From assembly GCA_003290165.1 (NCBI GenBank), contig QNQO01000646.1, forward strand, positions 62,001 to 126,000: a stretch of DNA of 64,000 nt, read 5' to 3'. The translations under genes were made by a program, and so were the position numbers. The stretch is from Berberis thunbergii (taxonomy: Eukaryota; Streptophyta; Magnoliopsida; Ranunculales; Berberidaceae). Below are positions 46,001 through 57,337 of this stretch, piece by piece. Numbering within the stretch: position 1 is the stretch's first letter; each line of letters begins with the position of its first letter. Under the pieces are notes generated by a model, which saw only the letters and a program-made list of their open reading frames with translations, was not told the DNA's origin and did no database searches.

Positions 46001-47055
46001 GTTTTTGGTAAGGAAGAAAATGTATGCAGTCACTGTATGGGTTGAAACAATCTTCGAGGCAGTGGTACAAGAGGTTTGATACTTTTATGATTGAGCAGGG
46101 ATATGGGAGGTGTCAGTATGATCCTTGTGTATTCACACAGAAGCTCAAGGATGGGTCTTTCGTGTTTCTCTTACTTTATGTTGATGACATGCTCATTGTT
46201 GTGAAGATCATGAAAGAAATTGATAAATTGAAGTTGAAACTTAGCATGGAGTTTGAGATGAAAGATCTTGGTTCAACAAAAAATATACTCGAGATGGAGA
46301 TAGTGAAAGATAGGAAAAAGGGCAGACTGACAATGTCACATAGACAATACTTAGAGAAGGTTATTCATCGTTTTGACATTGATATGTCCAAGCCGGTAAG
46401 TACTCCTTTGGCTGCTCACTTTAAGCTCTCGAGTAAGTTGTCTCCTAGCACAGAGGATGAGGGGGAATACATGTTACAGGTTCCCTATGCTAGTGCACTT
46501 TGTAGTCTTATGTATGTCATGATCTGCACATGTCCGGATATCGCTCACGCAATCAGTCTGGTTTGTAGGTTTATGTCAAACCCCAAAAAACAACATTAGC
46601 AAGCAGTGAAGTGAATATTGAGATATCTTCGGGGTACGCTGGATGTTGATTTGGTATGAGAGAGGAAATGTGTCAAATATGATCCAAGGTTATGTTGATT
46701 CGAATTATGCTGGTGATCTTGATAGGCGCGATCGACTACAAGTTATTGTTTTGCATTGGCGATGGGTCCAGTGAGCTAAAAGTCTCAATTACAGTATGCA
46801 ATTGCTTTGTATACTACTGAAATAGAGTACATTGCTCTATCAGAGGCGGTGAAGGAAGCCATTTGGCTTCGAGGCTTGGTTAGTGATTTGGGTGTTACTC
46901 AGGATGATGTGATAGTGTTATGTGACAGTAAGAGTGCTATCCATTTGGCAAAGAACCAGGTTCATCATGCCCGAACGAAGAACATTGTGCAGTATCATAT
47001 TCTGAGGGATGTCATCGAAGATGGCAATGTTTTCTTGGAGAAGGTAAGTACTTAA
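43054..47055 (+). pseudogene. Copia element 1 gag-pol, degenerate
   Basis: Gag starts MAERFSSSRDDGYVKVHGF. The zinc knuckle at about 43785 has lost its first Cys (YHKCKRKGHYKRDC). The protease motif near 43985 reads DTRAS instead of DTGAS. The integrase zinc-finger region is near 44360-44490 and its core near 44540-44900. Reverse transcriptase carries the conserved LYGLKQSSRQW (46030) and the catalytic YVDD (46180). RNase H has 'TTEIEYIALSEAVKEAIWL' (46815) and the DSKSAI motif. Multiple stops and frameshifts occur between these blocks. The original single polyprotein of about 1,300 residues is not translatable. Confidence 0.85.
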
Positions 47056-47172
47056 GACAATCCAACATATATGTTGACAAAAGCGGTTTCAGAGATCAAG
47101 TTTGAGCATTGTCTCAACTTGATTAGGTTCTCTCAATGTTGACGCCCCAAGAGGGTAGGGCCCTTAGGGGCG

Positions 47173-47993
47173 TGATGACGATTCTCTAAAGATGCTTATG
47201 TGATTGTTTGTGTGGTGGCTTGAAATTATTCGCTAAGGTGAAGATTGTGAGATAATGACTCAAAGTCCTTTGTTGGCTCCCTATTTTGAGGGAAGTATTA
47301 GAGAAGGAGTTTGAATCTTTTACTCACAAGGACTCAAACTCGTCTTCTCTCTTTTAAATAGCAAGCAATACAACAATGTGTACAAGACAATAGGAAAAAC
47401 AACGTGAAAACACAACGTATACAACATGCAACACTGCAGCATACACAGTGTGAAAGAGGCTACGAACTCGACATGAAACCAGCAGTGAGCACAATGTGAA
47501 ATAGGCTGAGAGTTTGGCGAGATTTGGTATGTGTGCAGCGTGAAATAGTAGCCAAGTAGAAGGGTTGAAATCGGATGATTTTGGGTGTTCTTCGTTTGCG
47601 AGTTTCGTCAAATCTCCAAGGTTCATTTTGGGTTCTACGTCCATTGTAGGGATGAGTAAAGGGAGGAAGATTGAGAAGAGACTCTTGTTATTTGGTGGTA
47701 TTGTTGACTTGAGATTGGATAATCTCAAGGATCGTTGCTTGACAACGTTGTAATTTTCAAGTAAGTGTTTCCATATCAATAAGATAGTTACAGAGTCGTC
47801 GTCCGTGGAGTAGGCAAAGCCGAATCACGTAAAGTCTAGTGTAATCTTTATTTTTATGCATATTACGTATTGCTTGTTGTTTGCTTATTACTTGCATAAC
47901 ATTTTCAGTCATTCACTTTCACCAACTAGGGCTTGACCTTGTGTTTGCATTATTTGCATCAGTTGGTGTTTTGGACTAAGTGTTTCCCGTACA
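47173..47993 (+). repeat. 3' LTR of copia element 1
   Basis: It begins TGATGACG after a G-rich polypurine-like tract (47150-47172) and ends CCGTACA. Its right end matches the 5' remnant. Confidence 0.75.
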
Positions 47994-48447
47994 GTTTCAA
48001 CACATCTTTGTTTTCTTCTCTATGATCTCTCCATCTCGTGTTGATGGAGACACTTCAAACAAGAACACATTCGATCGAACTTTAACTACTCTCTTCTTCG
48101 CTCGCCAACTCTCTTCTAGCTTCATTTCAAGTGTTTCAATTCCGTAATTTCTGGCTTCTTTTGGGATTTTAGAGTGTTTGGATGTAAATTTTCTTTCAAT
48201 TGAGTTCGTTGAATGTTGATGAAGTTCTTGAAGCCATGGAGAACTGTGTTCTTGTTCATCTCGCTGGCAAAAAGGATGGAGTGAAAGCTTCAACTCCCCT
48301 GTAGGTTCGAGATGGTTAAGGGGAACCCATCTTCAACAATTTCAATCTGTGAAACTTGATGGGATCCCACCACACCTTTCAAATACTAAAAGTTGCCTTT
48401 TATAGTGAAGGAGATGTTGTAAATTTGTCATTCAGTGTAGACACAAA
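47994..48447. other. Spacer between the two copia elements
   Basis: A CT-rich segment with no supported gene. A short plus-strand frame near 48225-48300 has no recognised motif. It ends with the 5-bp ACAAA target duplicate of copia element 2. Confidence 0.5.
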
Positions 48448-48752
48448 TGTTAAAGTATATGTACTTGTTTACTTGTTCCAATAGATTAAATTAATCTTTG
48501 AGTCAGTTTAGGATTTGAACTAGTCTTTGAGTCAGTTTGGGATTTGAATTAGTCATCCCATGAGTCTAGGATTGTTAGAGTCATCCCATGATCTTAGGAT
48601 TATTTCATGGAGTTTCAGTACGTTTTTCTTATTTTCTGTTATGAAGCAGAGTATGATGTAAAGGCTATTTATAACAACTCTTTCGTATGAATAAAAGATC
48701 CAATTCCAGAATTCACTTGCGTTCTTCACTCTCATATCCTAGCTAATTAGCA
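48448..48752 (+). repeat. 5' LTR of copia element 2 (305 bp)
   Basis: It runs from TGTTAAAG to ATTAGCA. It is 57 bp longer than the 3' LTR because of duplicated segments 'tctttgagtcagttt' and 'gtcatcccatga'. A TATTTATAA box lies at about 48667. Confidence 0.9.
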
Positions 48753-48754
48753 TA

Positions 48755-48767
48755 TGGTATCATAACC
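48755..48767 (+). other. Primer-binding site of copia element 2
   Basis: 'TGGTATCATAACC', an initiator-Met-tRNA-type site two bases after the LTR, with a G-to-T change relative to the usual TGGTATCAGA. Confidence 0.75.
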
Positions 48768-48829
48768 GCAACATTGGGGTCTAGTTCTTGAGAAGTCGAA
48801 TTCTTCTTAGCTTACCGTAGTAGGCAATA

Positions 48830-51800
48830 ATGGCAGCTGAAGGATCAGGTGGAAGCTTTATACAACCTTCCATTCCAAGGTTTGATGGTCACTATGACCA
48901 TTGGGCTATGTTAATGGAGAATTTACTGAGATCAAAGGAGTATTGGAATCTCATCAAAAATGGAATCAACCAGTATCCAGAAGGAGTAGCATTGACAGAG
49001 GCACAACTCAAAAGTGTAGAGGAGCAAAAGCTCAAAGATCTGAAGACTAAAAATTATCTATTTCAAGCTATAGATCGCTCTATACTTGAAACAATTTTGG
49101 AGAAAGATACTTCAAAAAGCATATGGGACTCGATGAAAAAGATGTTTCAAGGGACAATGACAGTGAAGCGTGCTCATTTGCAGGCACTCCGCAAGGAGTT
49201 TGAGATGCTTCAGATGAAAATTAGTGAGTCAGTCAATGATTATTTTGCTAGAACATTGACTGTTGCAAACAAAATGATAATTCATGGAGAAAAAATGAGT
49301 GATGTGGTGATTATAGAAAAGATTCTCAGATCAATGACCTAAGCATTTGACTATGTGGTATGTTCCTTAAAGGAATCGAATGACATTGATAACTTGTCTA
49401 TTGATGAGCTTCAAAGTATTCTACTGGTCCTTGAGCAAAGAATTGCGAGGCATGTCGTAGAGGAACAAGCATTGAAAGTAAGTTAAGAACACTTTTCACC
49501 AGGGAGAGGAAGAAGCCAGGGAGCTTTTAGAGGTCGTGGCAGAGGCAGGAACAATTTTGACAAATCTGGAATCGAGTGCTTCAAATGCCATGAAATGGGG
49601 CACTTCCAGTATGAGTGTCCTTTAAAGTATTAGGACATCAAAGCAAATTACAGTGGAACCGAAGAAGAAATGCTTCTTATGGCTCAGGTGGATTTCAAAG
49701 AAGCAGATGTGTCGCTTATATCAAAAAATGACAAGGTAAACACGTCAAACTATGTGTGGTATCTTGATTCCGGTTGCAGTAATCATATGACTGGAGATAA
49801 ATCCTATTTTTGCACATTTGATGAGACATTTAGAGAAAGGGTTAAACTGGGAAACAATTCTAGTTTGTGTGTGACAGAAAAATGAGATATTAAGATTCAT
49901 GTTAACGGAGTGACTCATCATATCACTAATGTATTCCATGCTCCTAATTTATCAAGCAATTTGATAAGTGTTGGTCAACTCCAAGAAATAGGCTTTGCAG
50001 TTCTTACGTACAAAAACAGGTGTCAAGTTCATCATCCTCAACATGGACTTATCATTCAAAGTGACATGTCATGAAACAGAATGTTTCCCTTTAATGGAAA
50101 GGATCCACACATCACTCATAAATGCTTTCATGCTTCTACAAATGACGGAAGTTGGTTGTGGCATTATCGTTTCGAACATCTAAATTTCAATGGCCTCAAA
50201 ACTCTGTAACAAAAGGATATGGTAACAGGTTTGCCTCCTGTGAAGATTCCTTCTTCAACCTGCCAGGAATGTATGATAGGCAAGCAACACATAGAACCTT
50301 TTCCTCATAAAAGTGTGTGGAGATCCTCTCATATTCTTCAACTCGTCCACTCTGATGTGTGTGGCCCCATTAACCCATCCTCAAACAATGGAAGAAGGTA
50401 TTTTCTGACTTTCATTGATGATTATAGTAGAAAGTCTTGGGTTTATTTTCTCAATGAAAAATCTGAAACTTTTGGTGCATTCAAAACGTTTAAAGCTATG
50501 GTTGAAGAGAAACTGGAGTTTTTATTAAAGCTTTGCGTATTGATAGATGAGGGGAATACACCTCTCGTGAATTTTTAAATTTTTGTGAAGAACAAGGTAT
50601 GAGGAGGCAATTAACTGCAACATATTCACCCCAACAAAATGGGATTTCAGAGAAGAAGAATCGTACCATACTGAATATGGTACGTTGTATGTTGGCAAGA
50701 ATGTAGGTTCCCAAGTCGCTTTGGCCTGAAGCTGTAAAGTGAAGTGTGCATATTTTAAACAGGTGTCCTACACTTGCTGTGAAGAATGCAACTCCTGAGG
50801 AAGCTTGGAGCGGCAACAAGCCGGGAGTAGCTCATTTCAAAGTCTTTGGTTGTTTGGCTTATGCACATGTGCATGACCAATTGAGGAGTAAATTGGATGA
50901 CAAGAGCATGACATGTGTGATGTTGGGAATCAGCGAGGAATCAAAGGCTTATAGACTATATAATCCTATCACTAGAAGGGTCATCATTAGTCGAGATGTA
51001 GTGTTCGATATGAAGAAAGGTTGGGATTGGTCCTTGAACAAAGAAATAGATGTGCCAATGGATCTTGAAGTAGAGAATGAAGAGCAGACAGTCGAACCAA
51101 GAGCAGATGAATCATACTTTGATGATTCCCAAGAAAACTCATCAAATCCATCAAGTTCTGAACCTTCTAAAGATGAACAAGCTGTCCGAGAACCAAGAAC
51201 CAGAAGAACACCAACTTGGATGACTGACTATGTCAGTGGAGTTGAACTTTCTGACGATGACAATTATGCTCACCTTGTATTATTTGTTGACAATGATCCA
51301 ATCAGTTTCAAGGATGCAGTGTTGAAGCCAAAGTGGAGGCAAGCCATGGACACTAAAATTGAAGCTATAGTCAAGAATGAAACCTGGGAGCTCACTGAAT
51401 TACTTCCAGGAGAGAAGACAATTGGAGTAAAATTGATATTTAAGACTAAGCTCAAGGAAAATGGAGAGATTGATAAGTATAAAGCAAGACTTGTGGCAAA
51501 GGGGTATGCACAAGAATATGGCAGCGACTGTGCAGTGGTCTTCGCTCCAGTAGCTAGGCATGATATTATTAGGCTGATAAATGGGAAATTTATCAGCTTG
51601 ATGTGAAATCGGCTTTCTTACATGGAAAGCTATATGAAGATGTATATGTAGACTAGCCTCCTGGTTATGTTCAAAAGGGAAACGAATGCAAAGTTTACAA
51701 GCTAAAAACGGCTCTATATGGACTAAAACAGGCCCCTAGAGCCTGGTACAATCGTATTGTCTTATTTTTTAAAGGAAGGGTTCTCCAAATGTCCCTACGA

Positions 51801-52697
51801 GCATACATTGTTTATCAAACAAGGAAGTGAATATAAGATTTTGATTGTATGCCTGTATGTAGATGATTTAATTTTCACTGGTAGTGATGTTGGCATGTTT
51901 GAAGAGTTTAAGAGTTCCATGATGAAGGAATTTGAGATGACGGATCTGGGAAAAATGCATTATTTCCTAGGTATTCAAGTGAAACAAACTTCAAAAGGCA
52001 TTTTCATATGCCAGCACAGGATGTGCTAGAGAGGTTTCACATGAGCAATTGTAATTCTTTTCAAAATCCAATAGTGCCAGGTACCAAGCTTATTAAGGAT
52101 GCCGAAGGGACAAGAGTTGATGACACTTATTTCAAGCAAATAGTGGAGAGTCTGATGTATCTTACAACTACCAGGCCTGATCTCATGTTTGTCGTGAGCT
52201 TACTTAGTCGATATATGGGGGCATCTACTGATCTACATCTTCAAGCTGCTAAAAGAGTCTTGAGATACATACATGGGACTGTCGATTTCGGATTGTTCTA
52301 CAAGAATAATTCTATCGATTATTTGGTAGGATACACTGATAGTGACTATGGTGGAGACTTGGAAGACCGAAAGAGCACATTTGGCTATATTTTTACTCTT
52401 GGATCAGCGGCAATGGCATGGTTTTCAAGAAAGCAATCTATTGTTACTTTATCGACAACTAAAGTAGAGTTTATTGATGCAGCTCATTGTGCTTGCCAAG
52501 CTGTATGGATGAGAAGGATATTGAGTACTTTGCAATGTGTTCAAAGTAACGCAACTCAAATTTTCTGTGACAATAGTTCCACTACCAAACCATCAAGAAA
52601 TCCAATATTGCATGGGAGAAGTAAGCACATAGACATTCGTTATCATTTTCTTCATGATCTTTTCAAAGACAATGTAATCGAGCTTGTGTATTGCTAG
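48830..52697 (+). pseudogene. Copia element 2 gag-pol with stop codons
   Basis: Gag starts MAAEGSGGSFIQPSIPRFDG and is open for 170 codons, then a TAA at 49340. After that come the zinc knuckle CFKCHEMGHFQYEC (about 49587), the protease motif DSGCSNHM (49767), the integrase core around 50300-50700 and its C-terminal region to about 51000. The reverse transcriptase region has conserved 'KARLVAKGYAQEYG' (51480) and catalytic YVDD (51859). RNase H has 'TLSTTKVEFIDAAHCACQAV' (52447) and the final 'RSKHIDIRYHFLHD'. The domain order is textbook copia. Most lesions are single-base nonsense changes plus a few frameshifts, so decay is moderate. Confidence 0.9.
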
Positions 52698-52820
52698 AGT
52701 TAAGACTAGATTGCTGACATCCTTACAAAGCCACTCAAGTTGGACACTTTTGTCAAGCTGCGTGGGCTGTTGGGATTGTGTTCAGAGATGGATTTAAACT
52801 AATTACTGAGTATTCAGTTT

Positions 52821-52829
52821 AGGGGAAGG
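52821..52829 (+). other. Polypurine tract of copia element 2
   Basis: 'aggggaagg' directly before the TG of the 3' LTR, the primer for plus-strand synthesis. Confidence 0.8.
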
Positions 52830-53077
52830 TGTTAAAGTACATGTACTTGTTTACTTGTTCCAATAGATTGAATTAGTCTTTGAGTCAGTTTAGGATTTGA
52901 ATTAGTCATCCCATGATCTTAGGATTATTTCATGGAGTTTCAGTATGTTTTTCTTATTTTCTATTATGAAGCAGAGTATGATGTAAAGGCTACTTATAGC
53001 CACTCTTCCATATGAATAAAAGATCCAATTCCAGAATTCACTTGGTTTCTTCACTCTCATATCCTAGCTAATTAACA
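52830..53077 (+). repeat. 3' LTR of copia element 2 (248 bp)
   Basis: It runs from TGTTAAAG to ATTAACA. It matches the 5' LTR except for that copy's internal duplications and scattered substitutions. Confidence 0.92.
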
Positions 53078-53082
53078 ACGAA

Positions 53083-54440
53083 GCCTTCAGAGTTTTATTT
53101 ACTTCATACTGGGTTTAATATTATGTTTTAAACCTATATCAAATTAAGGATACTGCATCCAATATGAACAGACATCTCAGATTTTTAAGGAAAAGCCCAA
53201 AGAAGTTCCACATGGGTTTGAAACCTAATAGCTCTAATGGGACATAAAAGACAATAAGCCCAGTTAGTTATGAGCCCATTTCTCCTTTCGTCCATACCAC
53301 ATCTGATCATGAAAAATTGTCTCTTTTGGTCTTGAGGCCTAATTCTCTACTTAAAATATGGGCTTTGGTATGATAATGATGATGATAGGTATGATGTGGG
53401 AGTAGATTTTTTTGTTTAAAATGTATTTCATGTTTCTTAGGCCCAGTACCCCAAACTTGAGGTCCCTATTTATTTATTTATTTATTTTTATCTTTCTATT
53501 ATCAGAATTTCTTGTTCTCCAACCACTCTAGGCGGGCTCTATCCGGCCCAATTATTTTATATGCCCATTGGAGCTAGCTTATCTCTTAATGCACATCTCA
53601 AATAGTCTGTTCATTTTCCTTATTGATCAGAATCTAATGACGAATTGATGAGTGAACCTACAATTAGCTTAGAATTAGGTGGTTCTCTTATGAATTTTTA
53701 TGACATATATAGGATTCCATATAACTAAACACACCCTTAAATCAATTAACTGGTCAGACTTAGTCGGCTAGCACATAATTGTCATTAGAGTCATTTAGAG
53801 TGGGCACTTCAATTTAGTGCATACCCATCCGAAATGCATATAACCCCCCAGAATGTTTCACATTTCACGATTACGTTTTTTTATTCATTCCAATATTTGA
53901 TTGCTAACAAGAGATGTTCAATAGATTTTGTTGTGTTTCAGTCTTGAAACATGATCCTTAGTGGCCCTCATGTAGTCATTAGGAGGTGAACGGTTGAACT
54001 GTATATATTGTGTATCAAATAAATTGCTAGCACACATGGATAATATTAAGCATACAAGTTCACTCGCAATTGAATTTTGTGTGCCTTCGTTGTATCCCAG
54101 GTGCAGTTACGTGCTTATAGATGTTGCAAGAAGCACTGTCTTGTTCATTGTGATCTAGATATATAGCCACAGAATATATTCACTGTGTGACTTAGACTGA
54201 GATAGAGGTTTGGAGCTGAGGTATTTGGTCTTGGCTGACAACATGCTCATTATAAATTTAAGCATAATTAGAACTTCGAGACTAGGTATAAGATGTATGC
54301 AATGAAGAAATGTTGAACATCAATGAAAAGAATGTGTTAGGATCAAAAGAGTTTTCATCTTTTAATGCTATGATTTGTATTGTGATTCTCCGTTAGAGAA
54401 AGAATTTGGATGGATGGTGATCACTATCAAACATGATCAT
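53083..54440. other. Intergenic DNA, no gene recognised
   Basis: AT-rich, with no conserved frame and no terminal repeats recognised. Confidence 0.5.
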
Positions 54441-54444
54441 TGAT

Positions 54445-54835
54445 AAAAGTTGGGAGGGTGACAGCGGTCTCAGACACCTCTCAAGTCGGATTATTCTAGA
54501 GTTCATAAAAGAAGGGATGGTGATAAGTATCAGACACCTCCCGAGTTGATAAAAGTCGAGAGGATGACCATTATCAGGAACCTCCCAAAGTCAGGTTATT
54601 CCCAAGTTCATAGAAAGATGGAGAGTGATCAATATCAAACACCTCCAGAGTTGATAAAAGTTGAGTGGGTGACCAGTATCAGGCACCCCACAAGTGGAAA
54701 GGATGACCAGTATCAGGCACCTTTCAGGTCGAGTTATTCCCAAATCCATCGAAATGAGGGTTATCAATATCAGATACCTCTCGAGTTGATAAAAATTTAG
54801 TGAGTGACCGGTATCATGCACCTCACAAACTGGGA
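54445..54835. repeat. Tandem array with 50-60 bp half-units
   Basis: Repeated 'gtgaccagtatcaggcacct', 'cccgagttgataaaagt(t)gag' and 'gttattcccaagttcat' alternate, giving a higher-order unit of about 115-120 bp in roughly three and a half copies. Non-coding; open frames are by-products of the repetition. Confidence 0.8.
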
Positions 54836-55104
54836 GGCATGGGCTTTGCCCTCTCCTCGAAGAATTCAGGAGGCAAGAGAACCGACCAATTCTTTGAATG
54901 TTTTATTTTTAATATCTATTAAACGTATTTGGATCGTATGTTATCGTTTATGTAGGCATACATATATTTTGGATCGATTTCAATATCTATTTCCTATAGC
55001 TTTGTATAGTCAATTCTCACGTTTTTTTAGTAGTGTGATTATGTATAATAGTTAATAATGTTTGTCTTATTTATATATTTGAAACCGCCTTTATAATTAA
55101 TACT

Positions 55105-56033
55105 TAGGGCTGGGCATTTCAAATCGAAAAACTGGACTGAACCAGAAACCAAATTGATCGAGCCGGTTTTTTTAGTTGTATTTTAACCTTCGATCTTAAA
55201 GCGGGACCGGGTAGAAAATTTTCGGTTTGGGGCTCAATTCCAATTTCTAGAACTCGCTGGCTCAAATATTTTTCGGTTTGGGGCTCATACCTATCACATC
55301 CCGTTCGTTCGGAACCGGGACAAGCTCGGAACGACCTCATCCCAACCTCGTTCATCTCAAACGGATTCGGGACGGAATGAGCATGTACTTCATTATGACA
55401 ATATATAATTTCATCTCACATAACTCATAAGTTATCTTAATATATGTTAAAAAATGAAAAAACATTGCTTATTAACCAAATTTCCAACTACATAACTCAT
55501 GGTGCAAAACTAAATCATACCATTATTTGTCTTTATTTTCAACAAGAATAATTGTCCTATAACCAATCTAAAATGTGAAAAACATAAATTTTCATTGGTT
55601 CTTTGACCTAAATTATTCAAACAAATATTTTTTTTAAAGATTTTTTCTTTTTTACCCTTAACCCTCCCCACCCCATGCCGCCGGCCAGGTTCAAAACTCG
55701 TGACGTATGATTCCATCCGCTGCACCTCTACCAACTCAGCTGGTACACCTTTGGCCAAACTAATGTTTCTATCTAAACAAATATTATCAAATCGAACAAG
55801 TTTCAAACAATAAATGTTTTGATTTAATTTCAACACATTCTATAATTTCATTTAGAATAGTAGTTTGATTAAAATTAATATTTCTTAATATTAAATAAAT
55901 AAGTTCGGGAAGGGATTGAAAATCTTCATCCTAATCTCATTCCATTCTAGATCAGGACGAAATCAGAATAAGTTTGATCAATCCTAAAAAATCAAACCAG
56001 AATCGAAATCGCGGGATGAAATGCCCACGCCTA
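55105..56033. mobile_element. hAT-like non-autonomous element (929 bp)
   Basis: Ends TAGGGCTGGGCAT and, reverse-complemented, TAGGCGTGGGCAT. Inside, wording such as 'cgggacggaatgag' and 'gaaatcgcgggatgaaatgcc' is shared with the element at 56218-56828. No clear 8-bp target duplication is seen, so this may be one end of a larger element. A SINE is inserted in it. Confidence 0.55.
55630..55774 (-). mobile_element. tRNA-derived SINE with target duplication
   Basis: On the minus strand an A-box-like 'AGCTGAGTTGGTAGAGG' is followed about 35 bases later by a B-box-like 'GAGTTTTGAACCTGG', the internal RNA polymerase III promoter order of tRNA-derived SINEs. An A-rich tail comes next. Identical 11-bp copies of 'aaacaaatatt' flank it (55619-55629 and 55775-55785). 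It is short (about 145 bp) and non-coding. It is not a tRNA gene, because the two boxes are not embedded in a cloverleaf. Confidence 0.75.
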
Positions 56034-56217
56034 CTATGAATAGTTGTTCTTTGAAAAGGTGTAATGGGATTGCAATGTGAAAAGGTGGGATTGCAATGTG
56101 AAAAGGTGTTGGGTCGAGTAGAAGCTGCAAAGAAAGGTGATTCACCATTGTTTGTTGGTTTTTATTCTGAATCAGAGACTAATCAGAGAGTGGGGCGTGA
56201 GAGTTTATAGAGAATAT

Positions 56218-56828
56218 TAGGGGTGGGCACGAGACGGGATGAGATGAGATGGACCCATCCCTATCCCATCTCGTTCATTTAGGATCGAGACGGGACGACA
56301 TAGACCTCATCCCGATCTCATCCCATCTCAAACGGGATAGGACAGAATGAACACATACTAAATAATCCTCAAATAAAAAATAACAAAAAAAAGTTTGATC
56401 TCACACACCAATAATGTCAAATTTATATACGTATAACTTACATCATAAATAATAATAGATATTAAATAAATAATTATTAAACTTTTTTGGAAGGCAAATA
56501 AATATTAAATTTCATTTAGAATTAATGATTTAATTCATTTAAATTTCATATAGAATTTCATATTACATTGATTTAATTTCAACACATCTTAAACTTTAAT
56601 TTAGAAGAATATTTTGATTAAAATTAATAATAATAATTATTAAATAAATAAATTCGGGACGAGACGGGATAGGCGGGATTGAAAATCTTCATCCCGATCC
56701 CATCCCACTCTAGATCGGGACGGGATCGAAATAAGTTTGATCAATCCCAAAAGGATCCCAAAAAATCGAGACAAGACGGGACTAGATCAGGACGAGTTCG
56801 AGATCGCAAGATGGGATGCCTACTCCTA
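56218..56828. mobile_element. hAT-like MITE (611 bp) with 8-bp target duplication
   Basis: Ends TAGGGGTGGGCA and reverse-complemented TAGGAGTAGGCA. The flanks are GAGAATAT (56210-56217) and GAGAAGAT (56829-56836), matching 7 of 8, as expected for hAT transposition. The inside is AT-rich with 'cgggacgagacggg'-type ends and no coding. Confidence 0.8.
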
Positions 56829-57337
56829 GAGAAGATGATGAGAGGTAAGAGTGAGAATGAGCTTGTCTAGAGAGTCAGGCCCGTGCCAGGGCAGGCCCCA
56901 TGCCCTTCATCATCCTAGAGATGTCCAATACCCCTATCCGAACACAATCACACGTACAAGACGCCACCCTGGCGCTTGGGGACTGTCTCTTTAGATTTTT
57001 GAGAGTGATATTAGGACAGATGGAGAGAGGATGTTTGTCCTCTCATCTCTCAACAGTTTGTGAGCCCAAGAATTTGCTGCTAGTAAGACCAAGAAGGAGA
57101 TTGAGAATGTGAAAAAGCTCAATAAGGAAGTAAATGTAGGGGTGGGCACAGTCCAAGTTTGGGCTTATACCGGTTACGATCCCAATAGTGAAACGGGAAT
57201 GGTATAGGTCGGGAAAACAAAAATTTTGGGCTGACCCAATTGGTTCCAGACTGTTTTGAGGTGGAACAGTCTGGGTTGGAACCATGCCATCCCGACTCAA
57301 AAAAGGCCCAAGCCTAAATCAAAACAATATTCGACCT

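Larger units (their letters stand above)
42866..47993 (+). mobile_element. Ty1/copia element 1, truncated 5' LTR
   Basis: A gag-pol copia element with a primer-binding site, all domains in the copia order (gag, protease, integrase, reverse transcriptase, RNase H), a polypurine tract and an 821-bp 3' LTR. Only about 133 bp of the 5' LTR remain. Coding is broken in many places. No clean target duplication can be read because of the 5' truncation. Confidence 0.85.
48448..53077 (+). mobile_element. Ty1/copia element 2, complete structure
   Basis: A 4,630-bp element with two LTRs (305 and 248 bp), each TG...CA, a Met-tRNA primer-binding site, a full set of copia domains and a polypurine tract. 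The flanking 5 bp are ACAAA (48443-48447) and ACGAA (53078-53082), a target duplication with one change. The coding region has several stop codons. It is the youngest-looking LTR element here by LTR similarity. Confidence 0.92.

Noticed and set aside
53083..54440. Possible gene flanking the copia element
   Set aside because: No frame above background and no splice-linked motifs.
54546..54821. Open frames on both strands in the tandem array
   Set aside because: They follow the repeat period and have no stop only because the repeat unit lacks one in that frame.
55660..55765. tRNA gene on the minus strand
   Set aside because: A- and B-box wording is present, but no cloverleaf can be drawn; the target duplications and A-rich tail show a SINE.
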